Shown: piece by piece, positions 1-9,493 of the stretch
How positions within the stretch are numbered: position 1 is the first letter of the stretch
Layout of the letters: every line of letters begins with the position of its first letter
Assembly: GCF_900102215.1 (NCBI RefSeq)
Contig: NZ_FNBG01000003.1
Coordinates: 142,397 to 206,396 of the forward strand
Length of the DNA stretch: 64,000 nt
DNA from: Fontibacillus panacisegetis
Lineage (GTDB): Bacteria > Bacillota > Bacilli > Paenibacillales > Paenibacillaceae
Direction: 5' to 3'
The notes under the pieces: model-generated
The model's database searches: none
Seen by the model: the letters and a program-made list of their open reading frames with translations, nothing else
Told to the model about the DNA's origin: nothing
Translations under genes and position numbers: made by a program

Positions 1-558
1 AGCTATTTCCGGATGGGCCAGAGCCTGCCTGTACATCACGTCTGATACATGACCGAGCTCGGTCTGAATCGTCTTCATATACTTAAGCCTTGCCGGAGTA
101 TTATAAAACAATTCCTTGATCGTGATATCAGTACCTTTAGGGGCTGCTGTCTGCTCATTTTCTTTTAATGTGCCGCCTTCTATAACGACAGCCTGACCTA
201 GTCCCGTATCATTGTTGCTTGAGAGTAGCCGAACCTTGGACACTGCCGCTATACTCGGTAATGCCTCTCCACGGAAGCCAAGACTGCGTATTTGAAACAA
301 ATCACGGCCGGAGAGCAGTTTACTTGTAGCATGTCGGTAAAAAGCTGCCTCACAATCCTCCGGATCAATGCCGCTGCCATTATCAACAACTCGAATGAGT
401 TCAAGTCCGCCTTCTTCAATCAAAACTTCGATTTTCGTCGCTCCGGCATCAATCGCGTTCTCTACTAACTCTTTGACAACGGATGAAGGGCGTTCTACAA
501 CCTCACCTGCGGCAATCTGATTCGCGATATGTTCATCAAGCACTACAATTTTACCCAC
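1..558 (-). CDS. mutL: DNA mismatch repair protein MutL (N-terminal part, cut by window edge)
   Basis: MutL is the GHL-type ATPase that links MutS mismatch recognition to strand removal. The visible 186 residues are the ATPase domain: the ATP/Mg motif [11 protein letters not shown], the DNGSGI motif, and SLGFRGEAL of the ATP lid. The start is a GTG at 558 (product begins [18 protein letters not shown]) with an AAGGAGG ribosome binding site about 8 nt upstream. There is no ATG here, so an ATG-only search would miss it. It lies 55 bp after mutS on the same strand, the usual mutS–mutL order. The C-terminal dimerisation/endonuclease part lies outside the window. Confidence 0.95.
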   Translation of the reverse strand, partial: MGKIVVLDEHIANQIAAGEVVERPSSVVKELVENAIDAGATKIEVLIEEGGLELIRVVDNGSGIDPEDCEAAFYRHATSKLLSGRDLFQIRSLGFRGEALPSIAAVSKVRLLSSNNDTGLGQAVVIEGGTLKENEQTAAPKGTDITIKELFYNTPARLKYMKTIQTELGHVSDVMYRQALAHPEIA

Positions 559-613
559 TGCTTGTCCCTCCTTGCATAACATCCTTGATCACGAATAATT
601 ACTGATAATAAAC

Positions 614-3292
614 CTATAGATGTCTCGATTTTGCTTTCATTTCATTAATTAATTGCATGGCCTGAAGCGGGGTCATATTCATCAAATCAGCATCTTTAAC
701 CATGTTAACTATTTCTCTTAAAACATGATCCTCAGAGCTGCCCGAAGCTTTTCCTCCGCTTTTTTTAGCCGGTAGCTCATCTCCAAAGATGGATAACTGA
801 ACAACCTCGTTACGATTAGACTTTTCTGTGCGAACTTCTGTAGGTATGCTGCCCTGATCCGTAGCTGCTGTCTCCACTGAACCCGTTCTTTGCGTCGCTG
901 CAGCGGCTTGCTCGAATCCTTGAAGCAGACCATAAGCTCTATCTATTATATCACCAGGAAGTCCAGCCAGCCGGGCACAATAAATACCGTAGCTGCTATC
1001 TGCAGCTCCTGGAATCAGCTTGCGCAGAAAGTGTACCTTTTCGCCACTCTCCTGTACAGCCATGCAATAATTTCTAAGTCCTGGAAGACTGCTCTCCAAA
1101 TGCGCCAGTTCATGAAAATGCGTCGAGACAAGCGCCTTGCAGCCAATATGATGATATACATACTCAATAACAGCCTGAGCGATTGCCATACCTTCGCTAG
1201 TAGAAGTTCCGCGCCCCAGCTCATCAATGATGATCAGGCTTCGAGACGTTGCTTTTTCAGTCATGACCTGAATATCAGCCATTTCGACCATAAAGGTGCT
1301 TTGACCACCGATCAGATCATCCGCTGCCCCAATCCGGGTAAATATACGGTCAATCATCGGAACCTCAGCTTGGGCTGCAGGTACGAAGCTACCCATTTGC
1401 GCCAAAATAGAGATGAGCGCTACTTGTCTCATATAAGTGCTTTTTCCTGCCATATTGGGACCGGTAATAAGCAAAATGCTAGCTTCTTCTTTGCTCAGGT
1501 GTGTTCCGTTGGAAATAAACGCGGAATCATTCATCACCGACTCTACAACCGGATGTCTGCCCTGGTCGACTACTAAATCAAATCCGTCCGTTAGAACTGG
1601 CTTCACGAATCCACTATCCGCTGCGACAGCAGATAACGAGCGGTACACGTCGATCTCGGCAATCTGCTCCGCCAGACGCTGCAATCTGGAGATCTCTGCA
1701 GCTATAGACACACGCAGCTCGTTAAAGAGGGCAAATTCAAGGTCAACCATCTGCTCTTCTGCTTCCAGAATTAGCGTCTCTTTCTCCTTTAGCTCCGGAG
1801 TAACAAAACGTTCTGCGTTCGCCAGCGTTTGCTTGCGTTCATATCGTCCTTCAGGCAGAGTCGATAAATTCGACTTGGTCACCTCGATGTAATACCCAAA
1901 CACCTTGTTATAGCCGATTTTTAGCGACTTGATTCCAGTAGCCTGGCGTTCAGCGGCTTCCAGCTCGGCAATCCAGCGTTTTCCGTTAACTCCTGCTTCC
2001 CGAAGCACATCCAGTTTTTCATGGAATCCATTCTTAATAATCCCTCCATCTCTCACAGAGACAGGCGGCTCGTCAGCAATTGCACGATCGATTAAATCCG
2101 CCAGATCATCGCAAGCGTCCATTCCTTCCGCAATGAAGCGTAGAGTAGACGATGAGGAGGCTTTGCAGGCCTCGATGATAGCAGGCGCTTGACGAATCGA
2201 TGTCTTGAGTGCATTCATATCTCGTCCATTTGCGTTACCATATGCAATCCGTCCAGTAAGACGTTCGAGATCATAAATATTTTGCAATAGTCCTTTCAGA
2301 TCTTCACGTAAAATAAAATCACGATGCAGCGATTCAACTGCCTCAAGACGTTGTTCAATTCGATTTTTCTGCAAAAGAGGCTTGTCTATCCAACGGCGCA
2401 ATAATCTAGCACCCATGGAAGTCTCTGTTCGATCCAGAAGCGATAATAAAGAGCCTTTCTTTGAGCGCTCACGAACCGTTTCAACCAATTCCAGGTTGCG
2501 ACGTGTGAAAGGATCAAGAATCATATATTGCTCTGGCTCATACGTGGAAATTTTCGTTAATTGTCCCAGCGAGCGTTTTTGAGTCTCGCTGAGATATCCA
2601 ACTAATAGTGAAATACACTGTTGACGCTCAGGCTCCAGTCTGATCCAAGCCGATTCACCAAACTGTTTGCGGGCGATCTCTTCCTTCTCCTTATCCCAAG
2701 CGGTATAGACAACGGGTTTGCCTATAGATGACGACTGTTCAGAGATCCAATTCAATAAAATCTCGTCACCGATCATTTCAGATGGATCATAAAGAGCCAC
2801 TTCATCCCGAAGCCATTTGTTGTTCGACGGGGATGAAGTAACGTACAGCTCCCCTGTCGATAAGTCGCAGGTCGCTACTGCCTTAACACCTTCACGTTCA
2901 GTCAGGCACAAAATATAGTTGTTCGATACTTCACCGACAACCTTGCCTTCCATAACCGTACCCGGTGTGACAACACGAACAATTTCGCGTCGAACTACGC
3001 CTTTTGCAGCCGCAGGGTCCTCCACCTGTTCGCAAATCGCAACCTTGTACCCTTTTTCGATTAAACGATAAATATAGTTGTCTGCCGAATGATAGGGCAC
3101 GCCGCACATCGGGATTTTTTCTTCGACGCCGCCCTCTCTTCCAGTCAGCGTAATCTCCAGCTCCTTAGAAGCTAAAATTGCATCATCAAAAAACATCTCA
3201 TAAAAATCACCCAATCGAAAAAACAGAAAGGCGTCCTTCGCTTGGGCTTTCACACTCAAATATTGTTGAATCATCGGCGTATAGGTAGCCAT
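614..3292 (-). CDS. mutS: DNA mismatch repair protein MutS
   Basis: MutS binds mispaired bases and small loops and recruits MutL. The product is 892 residues, normal for the family. The mismatch-wedge motif GDFYEMF sits near residue 30, the lever/clamp region follows, and the C-terminal ABC-type ATPase has Walker A GPNMAGKST and Walker B LIIIDELGRGTS. A helix-turn-helix/dimer tail ends the protein. The reading frame extends seven codons further up, but TTGGAGG lies inside that extension 6–7 nt before the ATG at 3292 (product starts MATYTPMIQQY), which fixes the start. It is followed by mutL and preceded by the amidoligase-like gene and cotE, all leftward. Confidence 0.97.
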   Translation of the reverse strand: MATYTPMIQQYLSVKAQAKDAFLFFRLGDFYEMFFDDAILASKELEITLTGREGGVEEKIPMCGVPYHSADNYIYRLIEKGYKVAICEQVEDPAAAKGVVRREIVRVVTPGTVMEGKVVGEVSNNYILCLTEREGVKAVATCDLSTGELYVTSSPSNNKWLRDEVALYDPSEMIGDEILLNWISEQSSSIGKPVVYTAWDKEKEEIARKQFGESAWIRLEPERQQCISLLVGYLSETQKRSLGQLTKISTYEPEQYMILDPFTRRNLELVETVRERSKKGSLLSLLDRTETSMGARLLRRWIDKPLLQKNRIEQRLEAVESLHRDFILREDLKGLLQNIYDLERLTGRIAYGNANGRDMNALKTSIRQAPAIIEACKASSSSTLRFIAEGMDACDDLADLIDRAIADEPPVSVRDGGIIKNGFHEKLDVLREAGVNGKRWIAELEAAERQATGIKSLKIGYNKVFGYYIEVTKSNLSTLPEGRYERKQTLANAERFVTPELKEKETLILEAEEQMVDLEFALFNELRVSIAAEISRLQRLAEQIAEIDVYRSLSAVAADSGFVKPVLTDGFDLVVDQGRHPVVESVMNDSAFISNGTHLSKEEASILLITGPNMAGKSTYMRQVALISILAQMGSFVPAAQAEVPMIDRIFTRIGAADDLIGGQSTFMVEMADIQVMTEKATSRSLIIIDELGRGTSTSEGMAIAQAVIEYVYHHIGCKALVSTHFHELAHLESSLPGLRNYCMAVQESGEKVHFLRKLIPGAADSSYGIYCARLAGLPGDIIDRAYGLLQGFEQAAAATQRTGSVETAATDQGSIPTEVRTEKSNRNEVVQLSIFGDELPAKKSGGKASGSSEDHVLREIVNMVKDADLMNMTPLQAMQLINEMKAKSRHL

Positions 3293-3349
3293 GAGTAACC
3301 TCCAAGTAACCATTCATAGATCTCTATTATACCAGAAAGGGTAGGAGGC

Positions 3350-4813
3350 TTACGAGCGATTTTGTATTTTCCATAGTCTTCGGATATCCGCAGATTCATC
3401 CCAGGTTTGGCCGGATAGAACTGCTTCAAGAAAAGGTGAAATGTAGTTCTCGTAGCGATGATAGGTAGTCGCAGAAGTAATATCGTTAATTAATGGCGGC
3501 AAAGCGTAGCGCAACATTTTTTGGTCACCAGTATAGAACGCTTGATATATTTCATCTCTGTGTAGAGGTCGAAGCGACAATTCCCCCACATTCTCCACTA
3601 TTAGTCTGGCTAATGCGACTACACCTTTTGTAACAAGAGGGGATACCAAGAAGCTCGGCAGGGTGCGATATTCAAAGCCTCCATATCCTTGTTCACGAAA
3701 ATCACCGAGATTACCGTACAATGGACGACGGCGAAAGCTGCCTGGGTCCTCGATAGCTGCAACAGGTAAAGCCAAATAATTATCCAAAGCTCTAAGCAGC
3801 TCGCCAGTCAGTGGAACTCCGCTAAAATGAACGTGTCCTCCTAATGGGAAACCACGTTGTGGCATCCCCCCGGCCTGCCATAACAGTCCGTTATCTGGTA
3901 TGGCGCGTTGCGCCGACCTGAAGGCATGGAGCAAATGGAGCACTACTTCACTCGGTTCACGCCCTGGAGCCGGTCGCAATTCCGCCAGTGGATACAGTTT
4001 CCTGCCCCTGTAACGTAATACATCACATCCTGCCTCGCCCTGCCGATTCAAATATCGCGAGGCAGGAACAACCTTCCGATTACCGTGGTCAAACAGCAGA
4101 AATTCCGGGTCCATTCCGAGCAAAATTTCCGGCTTAACCACTGAAAATGTATGCAATTCATCAAGCAGGCTGCTCATAGCCTGAGCAAATAATGGAACCA
4201 CGCTGTCATCCCGAGCATCCGGAGTGACATGAATTTCTTCAACGATAAATCTACCTTCCTCCCCAGCGTTAATGAGAACCTCCCCCAGATCAAGTCCCAG
4301 CGCGTACAGCGTCTTCACTGCTGTTCTCTCAAGGCGTTTCCATAATGGCGATTGCCGATCCGGCTGTTGTTCATGCATCGAGCTCATTTTGCCGCCTGTA
4401 CGTAAGGGAACCGCTCTTAACGCTTTTAGATGAAAAACGCTCACTTTATATCTCCGAAAATATGCTGCCTTATTTTTTGCCCATGCTTGATCAGGTTGTT
4501 GGTTATTGGTGTTATGATAAATTCCTGCTAATTCAAGTCTTTGCTTTATTGATTTTACCGACATGCCCTTATACTGCGTTAGTTCCGAGTTCATGATCCA
4601 ATTTCTGGTTTCTGCATCTTCCCTGTGCAGGGGTGCACCAATCTCAATCCACTCTATAGCGTTACTTTGAAGATTATCTTGCTGTTTTAACGCTCCAGAT
4701 CGCTGAATAACGCGATACGTCCCTCCAATGGTTTCCAGACAACGAAGAAGACGACTTCTAAAGCTTCCTTGCTCAACCTGTATTTTCAAGACATGGTTAG
4801 TCATTTGCGCCAT
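3350..4813 (-). CDS. Putative amidoligase (phage phiEco32-type COOH-NH2 ligase family)
   Basis: About 487 residues. The central part (roughly 220–420) resembles the COOH-NH2 ligase type 2 / amidoligase family: GMDPEFLLFD, then ELRPAPGREPSEVV, then GGHVHFSG, the conserved acidic and His motifs expected of an ATP-grasp-like/glutamine-synthetase-like ligase. Such proteins are thought to form peptide or isopeptide bonds; the substrate is unknown. The N-terminal 150 residues are not recognised. The start at 4813 is chosen because AGGAGGGTGGGCTT precedes it; the frame is open 10 codons further. The position between cotE and mutS is inference only for a role in spore coat cross-linking. Confidence 0.7.
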   Translation of the reverse strand: MAQMTNHVLKIQVEQGSFRSRLLRCLETIGGTYRVIQRSGALKQQDNLQSNAIEWIEIGAPLHREDAETRNWIMNSELTQYKGMSVKSIKQRLELAGIYHNTNNQQPDQAWAKNKAAYFRRYKVSVFHLKALRAVPLRTGGKMSSMHEQQPDRQSPLWKRLERTAVKTLYALGLDLGEVLINAGEEGRFIVEEIHVTPDARDDSVVPLFAQAMSSLLDELHTFSVVKPEILLGMDPEFLLFDHGNRKVVPASRYLNRQGEAGCDVLRYRGRKLYPLAELRPAPGREPSEVVLHLLHAFRSAQRAIPDNGLLWQAGGMPQRGFPLGGHVHFSGVPLTGELLRALDNYLALPVAAIEDPGSFRRRPLYGNLGDFREQGYGGFEYRTLPSFLVSPLVTKGVVALARLIVENVGELSLRPLHRDEIYQAFYTGDQKMLRYALPPLINDITSATTYHRYENYISPFLEAVLSGQTWDESADIRRLWKIQNRS

Positions 4814-4870
4814 AAGCCCACCCTCCTGATCGGTGAGAAGCATAAATAATTAGCCCATTTTTGCTTAAAT

Positions 4871-4895
4871 AAACAAAAAGAGGGCAGCCGCCCTC
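4871..4895 (-). terminator. Rho-independent terminator after cotE
   Basis: On the minus strand GAGGGC–GGCT–GCCCTC forms a perfect 6-bp GC-rich stem with a 4-nt loop, followed by TTTTTGTTT. It lies 85 bp after the cotE stop and just before the amidoligase-like gene, so that gene probably depends on readthrough or on its own promoter. Confidence 0.75.
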
Positions 4896-4979
4896 GACGA
4901 CGACGCCCCTGCCGCATATGGTAGACTATAATCCATTACAAAACTGCAACGGGATACCTGCTACGTGTTGTTCAGCCTC

Positions 4980-5522
4980 TTACAGTTCGTCGTCGAGGAG
5001 ATCAGGATCTAAATCTTCATAATCACCGTCATCTGAACCGAAGTCGAAGTCCTTATCTTCGTCGCCCCCAGGCGCTACCAAGACGTTAAGCTTCGTTTCA
5101 GCTACCAGTTCAACGGCGAATTCCCGTTCCACACGAATGATGACGCGTCCATCCCCTGACACGCTAGCTTCAACGGTGCTTGGTTCCTGCGTTGCCTCCG
5201 CAGTGACTTCAACCGTTGAAGCGCGGTGTTTGGAATCAAGATAGCTAAGCGGCACATTTTCTACATAGGAAACCGTTTCTTTAGCAACCTCGGTCTGCGA
5301 GTTTTTGTCGTAGGAATACCAGATGTTGATATCGTAAGTACCAATAACTTCAATTCCGTCACCGGCTGCTACCGCTTCATACTGGTGGTTAATAATCCAG
5401 GCCCCCAGAATGCTTGTCGGCTTGTGAGGCGGAGTCACGGTATGTGTTACGGTAGAGAACTTACGACCTTTTCCGCAGATCGCTTTCGTGATGATCTCTC
5501 TACTTTGATATTTCGATGACAT
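4980..5522 (-). CDS. cotE: Outer spore coat morphogenetic protein CotE
   Basis: CotE assembles the outer spore coat. The 180-residue product matches family length and shows the family pattern: N-terminal REIITKAICGKGRKFS, central ILGAWIINHQYEA and GTYDINIWYSYDKNSQTEVA, and a very acidic tail (DEDKDFDFGSDDGDYEDLD). The start is the ATG at 5522, with GGAGGAGGTTCTAATC immediately upstream. The cotE–mutS neighbourhood is conserved in spore formers and is the best evidence that the host sporulates. A terminator follows at 4871–4895. Confidence 0.93.
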   Translation of the reverse strand: MSSKYQSREIITKAICGKGRKFSTVTHTVTPPHKPTSILGAWIINHQYEAVAAGDGIEVIGTYDINIWYSYDKNSQTEVAKETVSYVENVPLSYLDSKHRASTVEVTAEATQEPSTVEASVSGDGRVIIRVEREFAVELVAETKLNVLVAPGGDEDKDFDFGSDDGDYEDLDPDLLDDEL

Positions 5523-5596
5523 GATTAGAACCTCCTCCATACATCGTTCAATACATGTGTATGCAGGGCATTCGTCTAGGGTGACAACTATTTTAT

Positions 5597-5665
5597 GAGG
5601 TTGTTCAAAAAGTCAGATTTTGATCACGTTCTCGGTGCTGAAAATCGCACTTTTTATCTAACCTC
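5597..5665. repeat. 69-bp imperfect inverted repeat (small palindromic element)
   Basis: The two arms both start GAGGTT and share AAAAAGT and GATTTT at the same offsets over about 29 nt, so the unit can fold into one long hairpin. It overlaps the last codon of the gene at 5658–6629 and lies in the cotE upstream region. The arm start (GAGGTTGTTCAAAAAGTC) resembles dispersed repeats and IS/MITE ends that I recall from paenibacilli. It could be a non-autonomous mobile element or a terminator-like hairpin. No transposase is present. Confidence 0.5.
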
Positions 5666-6629
5666 GTCCAAGCTTCCAGCGTTTGTTAAGTGTTGCAGGA
5701 GCCTTGTCCTTTTTCGCGATATATAGATAGTTGGCCAGTTCGCGGCACAGCTGCAGAATCGCAGATCTTAATTCAAACTCTTCACGAGAGGATGGAAGCT
5801 CCATCCGCTTGAAATCTTCCTCAAGCTTATGCAGCATGACTTCCGTCTGTCCTGTATATTCCTCGCTAATAACATCCTGGCTAAGTCGATCAAACAGCAT
5901 CGCTACGTGCTCTCCCTGAGGCATACGTTGGTAGACTAATGAGATCAGCTCAAGCATCGTTTCAACACGATCCAGCTGCTCTTTTCGCATGAAAAAATAA
6001 ACAGACCATGTTTCATTGGGAGCGATCATCTGGTTTTCCAAGGCTCTTTGGGCAGAATTCAGTCCCTGATCTACCAGCTTTCCTGCTTGTATCAGTTCTT
6101 TTCCATCCCACAGATGGTAAGGATCACGAAGCGATTCAGCGATATGATTGAAAATGACCGCTAACAGCCTGTCCACCTTACGGCGGATATCAAGCAATTT
6201 ATTTTCCTCTTTTGGCATATAGGCCATATTTACGATCACCGCACTACCAAGCCCGATAATCAAAAGCTCAATTTGCGTAAGCATCACGTCAACACTCAAA
6301 TGCTCCCCGCCAAACACCCGAAATACCACGACCGAGCTGGTGACAATGCCTTCTTTGAAATGAGCGCGTGATATTAATGGGAATGCGATTAATATGTATA
6401 CGGCTAAAACCCAAATATGAAAACCAAAGACATAAAATAAAAGAAACGCTAGTAACAAACCCAGAATAGAAGCAAAAAATCTGGATGATACGGTCGCAAT
6501 ACTTCTCTTACGAGTAACATCAACCCCCAGAATCGCCAATAATCCCGCTGAGTTAGCTCCTTCAACTCCTAAAGCATCAGCGATAATAATTGCCATAAGC
6601 GCGGCGATCGCCGTTTTAATTACCCGCAT
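5658..6629 (-). CDS. Aromatic acid exporter family (ArAE/DUF939) membrane protein
   Basis: 323 residues. The N-terminal half is hydrophobic with about five membrane segments (MRVIKTAIAALMAIIIADAL, then FFASILGLLLAFLLFYVFGF and following). The C-terminal half is soluble and helical. This matches the two-part YgaE/YqjA DUF939 and aromatic-acid-exporter architecture. The actual substrate is unknown. The start at 6629 follows GAGGTGGATTT; the frame is open 27 codons further with no ribosome binding site. The stop codon lies inside the inverted repeat at 5597–5665. Confidence 0.75.
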   Translation of the reverse strand: MRVIKTAIAALMAIIIADALGVEGANSAGLLAILGVDVTRKRSIATVSSRFFASILGLLLAFLLFYVFGFHIWVLAVYILIAFPLISRAHFKEGIVTSSVVVFRVFGGEHLSVDVMLTQIELLIIGLGSAVIVNMAYMPKEENKLLDIRRKVDRLLAVIFNHIAESLRDPYHLWDGKELIQAGKLVDQGLNSAQRALENQMIAPNETWSVYFFMRKEQLDRVETMLELISLVYQRMPQGEHVAMLFDRLSQDVISEEYTGQTEVMLHKLEEDFKRMELPSSREEFELRSAILQLCRELANYLYIAKKDKAPATLNKRWKLGRG

Positions 6630-6749
6630 AAATCCACCTCTGTCTCTAATGATCAGCTTTTCAGAAAATATCTTAAAACACATCGTACTGTATTTCACAG
6701 TCAGGTACAATGAGTTTCTTGTCCGAGCGCAACAAATTTATAGGGAGCG

Positions 6750-7553
6750 TCACCGCTCCCTGATAAGTTTCCGTTCAATATAGACTACCAGCTGATACAT
6801 AGCAGTCGCTACAATTGCAATTATGACTAAACTGGATAACACCAGAGTAAAATTGAAAACCTGGAACCCGTAGACGATCAAGTAGCCGAGTCCTATTTTT
6901 GCTACTAGAAATTCTCCTACAATTACCCCTACCCACGCCATTCCAACATTAACCTTAAGCGTAGATACAATCGTCGGGAAAGAAGCAGGAAATATCGCCT
7001 TCAGAAAAATATCCCGCCTGTTGCCGCCAAAAGTACGAATTACTTTTATATAATTGCGATCTACTTCGTTGAAGCTGTTAAACACCACTAATGTCGTTAC
7101 GATTACAGTAATGGAGAGCGTAGTGATCACAATTGCTGTAAACCCTGCCCCAAACAATACAATAAATATCGGTCCCAACGCGACCTTCGGCATACTGTTA
7201 AACACAACCATATATGGATCAAGAACCTTGGATAAAAAAGGAGACCACCATATCAGCACAGCAAGCAGAGTTCCTACTAGAGTTCCAAGCAAAAAGCCCA
7301 CAACCGTCTCTCCTACTGTCATCGCCAGATGTGGCCATAACTCTCCGTTCAACGCATCATTAACGATTTGCCTGCCGATTTTGGACGGATAGCTGAAAAT
7401 GAGAACGTCAACCCATCTGAGCCGCCCTGCCAGCTCCCACAGAACTATACAAGCAATAAGAATAGCCAGCTGAGTTGACCAAACAAGCCGGGAGCTTACT
7501 TTTTTATTTTTAGTGTGTTCACGCCACTTCTCATTAATCCACTCGGCATCCAT
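6750..7553 (-). CDS. ABC transporter permease, SsuC/TauC/ThiX type
   Basis: Inner-membrane permease of 267 residues with about six membrane segments and the EAA-type cytoplasmic loop (near VIRTFGGNRRDIFLKAIFPA) that contacts the ATPase. It belongs to the nitrate/sulfonate/taurine/thiamine-precursor permease group. The start at 7553 (MDAEWINEKW) follows CCGGAGGAAAAAAT. It is the last gene of a three-gene leftward operon: binding protein 8492–9493, ATPase 7576–8463, permease. The ligand cannot be told from sequence alone. Confidence 0.88.
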   Translation of the reverse strand: MDAEWINEKWREHTKNKKVSSRLVWSTQLAILIACIVLWELAGRLRWVDVLIFSYPSKIGRQIVNDALNGELWPHLAMTVGETVVGFLLGTLVGTLLAVLIWWSPFLSKVLDPYMVVFNSMPKVALGPIFIVLFGAGFTAIVITTLSITVIVTTLVVFNSFNEVDRNYIKVIRTFGGNRRDIFLKAIFPASFPTIVSTLKVNVGMAWVGVIVGEFLVAKIGLGYLIVYGFQVFNFTLVLSSLVIIAIVATAMYQLVVYIERKLIRER

Positions 7554-7575
7554 ATTTTTTCCTCCGGTCAAAGGC

Positions 7576-8463
7576 TCACTCCCCCCTTCCATCCAACGTC
7601 TCCAGATCTCTCCAGATTTCATGGAACAGTTCATTAAACCCTGACTCTTCGCGCGCATAAAACGGCTGAGCTAAACGTATGTTGTCCGGTATATCATATA
7701 TGGTTCGAACCTTACCCGGCTTCGCTGCCAGTACAATGACCCGATCACTGACCGCTATCGCTTCAGACAGATCATGAGTCACAAGAATCCCTGTCTTCCC
7801 TCTCTGCCTTAACGTATCAACGACCAAATCCTCAAGCTGCAGCTTGGTTTGATAATCCAAAGCAGAAAAAGGCTCATCGAGCAGCAGTAAATCCGGATTA
7901 GTTGCCAGCGTACGAACAAGCGCTACTCTTTGCCGCATGCCACCCGATAATTGATGAGGATACAGCTCCGTTGTATTCCCCAGCCCCATGCCCTCGAGCA
8001 GTTCAATAACCATCTCGCGGCTGTCGTTATTTAAACGCTTCGTTAGTTCCAGGCCCAATGTAGCATTGCTCAGAATCGTTCTCCATGGGAACAAATAATC
8101 CTGCTGAAGCATATAGCCCACCTCAGGGGATGGCCCATTCACCTTATGACTGTGAACAAGCACCTCTCCCCGAGAAGGGAACATCAGTCCTGCAATGAGA
8201 GAGAGGAGCGTGGTTTTACCGCATCCACTAGGACCAACCAGACTGACCAGTTCACCGGAATGAACATTCAAATTCATCCCCGTCAGAGCCAGCAACACTT
8301 CCCTGTCCGTCACATAGACAAGATCCACGTTTTTCAGTTCAACGACAGGCTTGATATCAGCTTCAATGGCGGTCTTGTATAATTTGCTGGCTTCGTTAAG
8401 CTCGTTCGGATCATTCGGATCATTCGGATCATTCGAATCATTTGGATCGTCGAGCGGCTCCAT
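7576..8463 (-). CDS. ABC transporter ATP-binding protein, SsuB/TauB/ThiZ type
   Basis: 295 residues. Walker A GPSGCGKTT, signature LSGGMRQR, Walker B LLLLDEPFSALD and switch His in VTHD are all present. The first 20 or so residues are a low-complexity run of Asp-Pro-Asn repeats encoded by a tandem 9-bp repeat (8405–8449), an unusual extension for this family. The start at 8463 follows GGGAGGGAGCGTGAAGAA. Its stop lies 22 bp before the permease start. Confidence 0.92.
   Translation of the reverse strand: MEPLDDPNDSNDPNDPNDPNELNEASKLYKTAIEADIKPVVELKNVDLVYVTDREVLLALTGMNLNVHSGELVSLVGPSGCGKTTLLSLIAGLMFPSRGEVLVHSHKVNGPSPEVGYMLQQDYLFPWRTILSNATLGLELTKRLNNDSREMVIELLEGMGLGNTTELYPHQLSGGMRQRVALVRTLATNPDLLLLDEPFSALDYQTKLQLEDLVVDTLRQRGKTGILVTHDLSEAIAVSDRVIVLAAKPGKVRTIYDIPDNIRLAQPFYAREESGFNELFHEIWRDLETLDGRGE
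8405..8449. repeat. Tandem 9-bp repeat inside the ATPase gene
   Basis: Five consecutive units of TTCGGATCA (the last two diverged) at 8405–8449. Because 9 is a multiple of 3, copy-number change keeps the frame and only lengthens or shortens a DPN/DSN/EPN-type linker near the ATPase N-terminus. Confidence 0.85.
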
Positions 8464-8491
8464 TTCTTCACGCTCCCTCCCGCGATCTATA

Positions 8492-9493
8492 TTAACGTGA
8501 CGATTGAATAGCTGTTTTGGCGAATGTATTGTCCACCACCTTATCCGGCTCAACACGTGATTTAAGCTCTCCAGCTGAATCCATAACATCAAGCAGATTG
8601 TTCCAGGCTGATTCCTCCAGAACCGGAGATTCTGCGTAGGTCCCTTGCTCCAAGTATCTCTTCACCGCGCTTACCAGAATATCCTGATCCGTATCCTTGA
8701 AAAATGGAGTTATGACCTTTGCCGTCTCCTCAGGTGAATGAGTTTGTACCCACTGCTGACCTCTGTATATTGCGTTCGTAAACTTTTGCACAATATCCTC
8801 ATGATCTTTAATATAGCTTTGCTTAGTCATGAATACTGTGTATGGAAGACGTCCGCTCTCTGTGCCGAACGAAGCGATGACATGACCTTTTCCTTCTCGT
8901 TCAAAAATAGAAGCCGTCGGTTCAAACAGCTGAACAAATTGCCCCGTTCCTGATGCAAAAGCTGCGGCAATGTTGGCGAATTCAATATTCTGGATGAGCT
9001 CAAGATCATTTTGTGGATCAATCCCATGCTTCTTTAAAGTGAACTCCCCGGCCATTTGCGGCATTCCACCTTTACGCTGACCCAGGAACACTTTATCCTT
9101 CAGCTGAGACCAGTCAAAATCCTTAATTTCATCTCTCGCAACTAAAAAAGTACCGTCCGTTTGCGTGAGCTGGGCGAAGTTAATGACCGGATCTTCCGCG
9201 CCCTGTTGGTACACGTATATCGAGGTCTCCGCTCCAACTAATGCAACATCGATGGCTCCCGACAGCAGAGCAGTCATCGTTTTGTCTCCCCCCGCCGTAG
9301 TCTGCAGCTCAACATCAAGTCCCTCGTCTTTAAAAAATCCCTTCTCAATGGCTACGTACTGCGGAGCATAAAATACCGAACGAGCCACCTCCCCGATTTT
9401 CACTTTAGACGTTTGACTGCTGCCGCACCCGCTTAAGCCTGTAGCAAATAAAATGATTAGTGATAGACCAATCCATCCGTAACGTTTAAACAT
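8492..9493 (-). CDS. ABC transporter substrate-binding lipoprotein (NMT1/THI5-like)
   Basis: 333 residues with a lipoprotein signal peptide (LSLIILFATGLSGCGSS; lipobox LSGC), so it is anchored outside the membrane. The body has the NMT1/SsuA-like type II periplasmic-binding fold pattern: KIGEVARSVFYAPQYVAIEK, then FFKDEGLDVELQTTAGGDKT. Family members bind sulfonates, nitrate/bicarbonate or thiamine pyrimidine precursors. No TPP riboswitch is recognisable in the 180 bp upstream. The start at 9493 follows GAGGTGATCGGT; it is the first gene of the operon. Confidence 0.88.
   Translation of the reverse strand: MFKRYGWIGLSLIILFATGLSGCGSSQTSKVKIGEVARSVFYAPQYVAIEKGFFKDEGLDVELQTTAGGDKTMTALLSGAIDVALVGAETSIYVYQQGAEDPVINFAQLTQTDGTFLVARDEIKDFDWSQLKDKVFLGQRKGGMPQMAGEFTLKKHGIDPQNDLELIQNIEFANIAAAFASGTGQFVQLFEPTASIFEREGKGHVIASFGTESGRLPYTVFMTKQSYIKDHEDIVQKFTNAIYRGQQWVQTHSPEETAKVITPFFKDTDQDILVSAVKRYLEQGTYAESPVLEESAWNNLLDVMDSAGELKSRVEPDKVVDNTFAKTAIQSSR

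Noticed and set aside
890..1576. 228-codon rightward ORF inside mutS
   Set aside because: Antisense to the conserved MutS ATPase domain; no independent signal.
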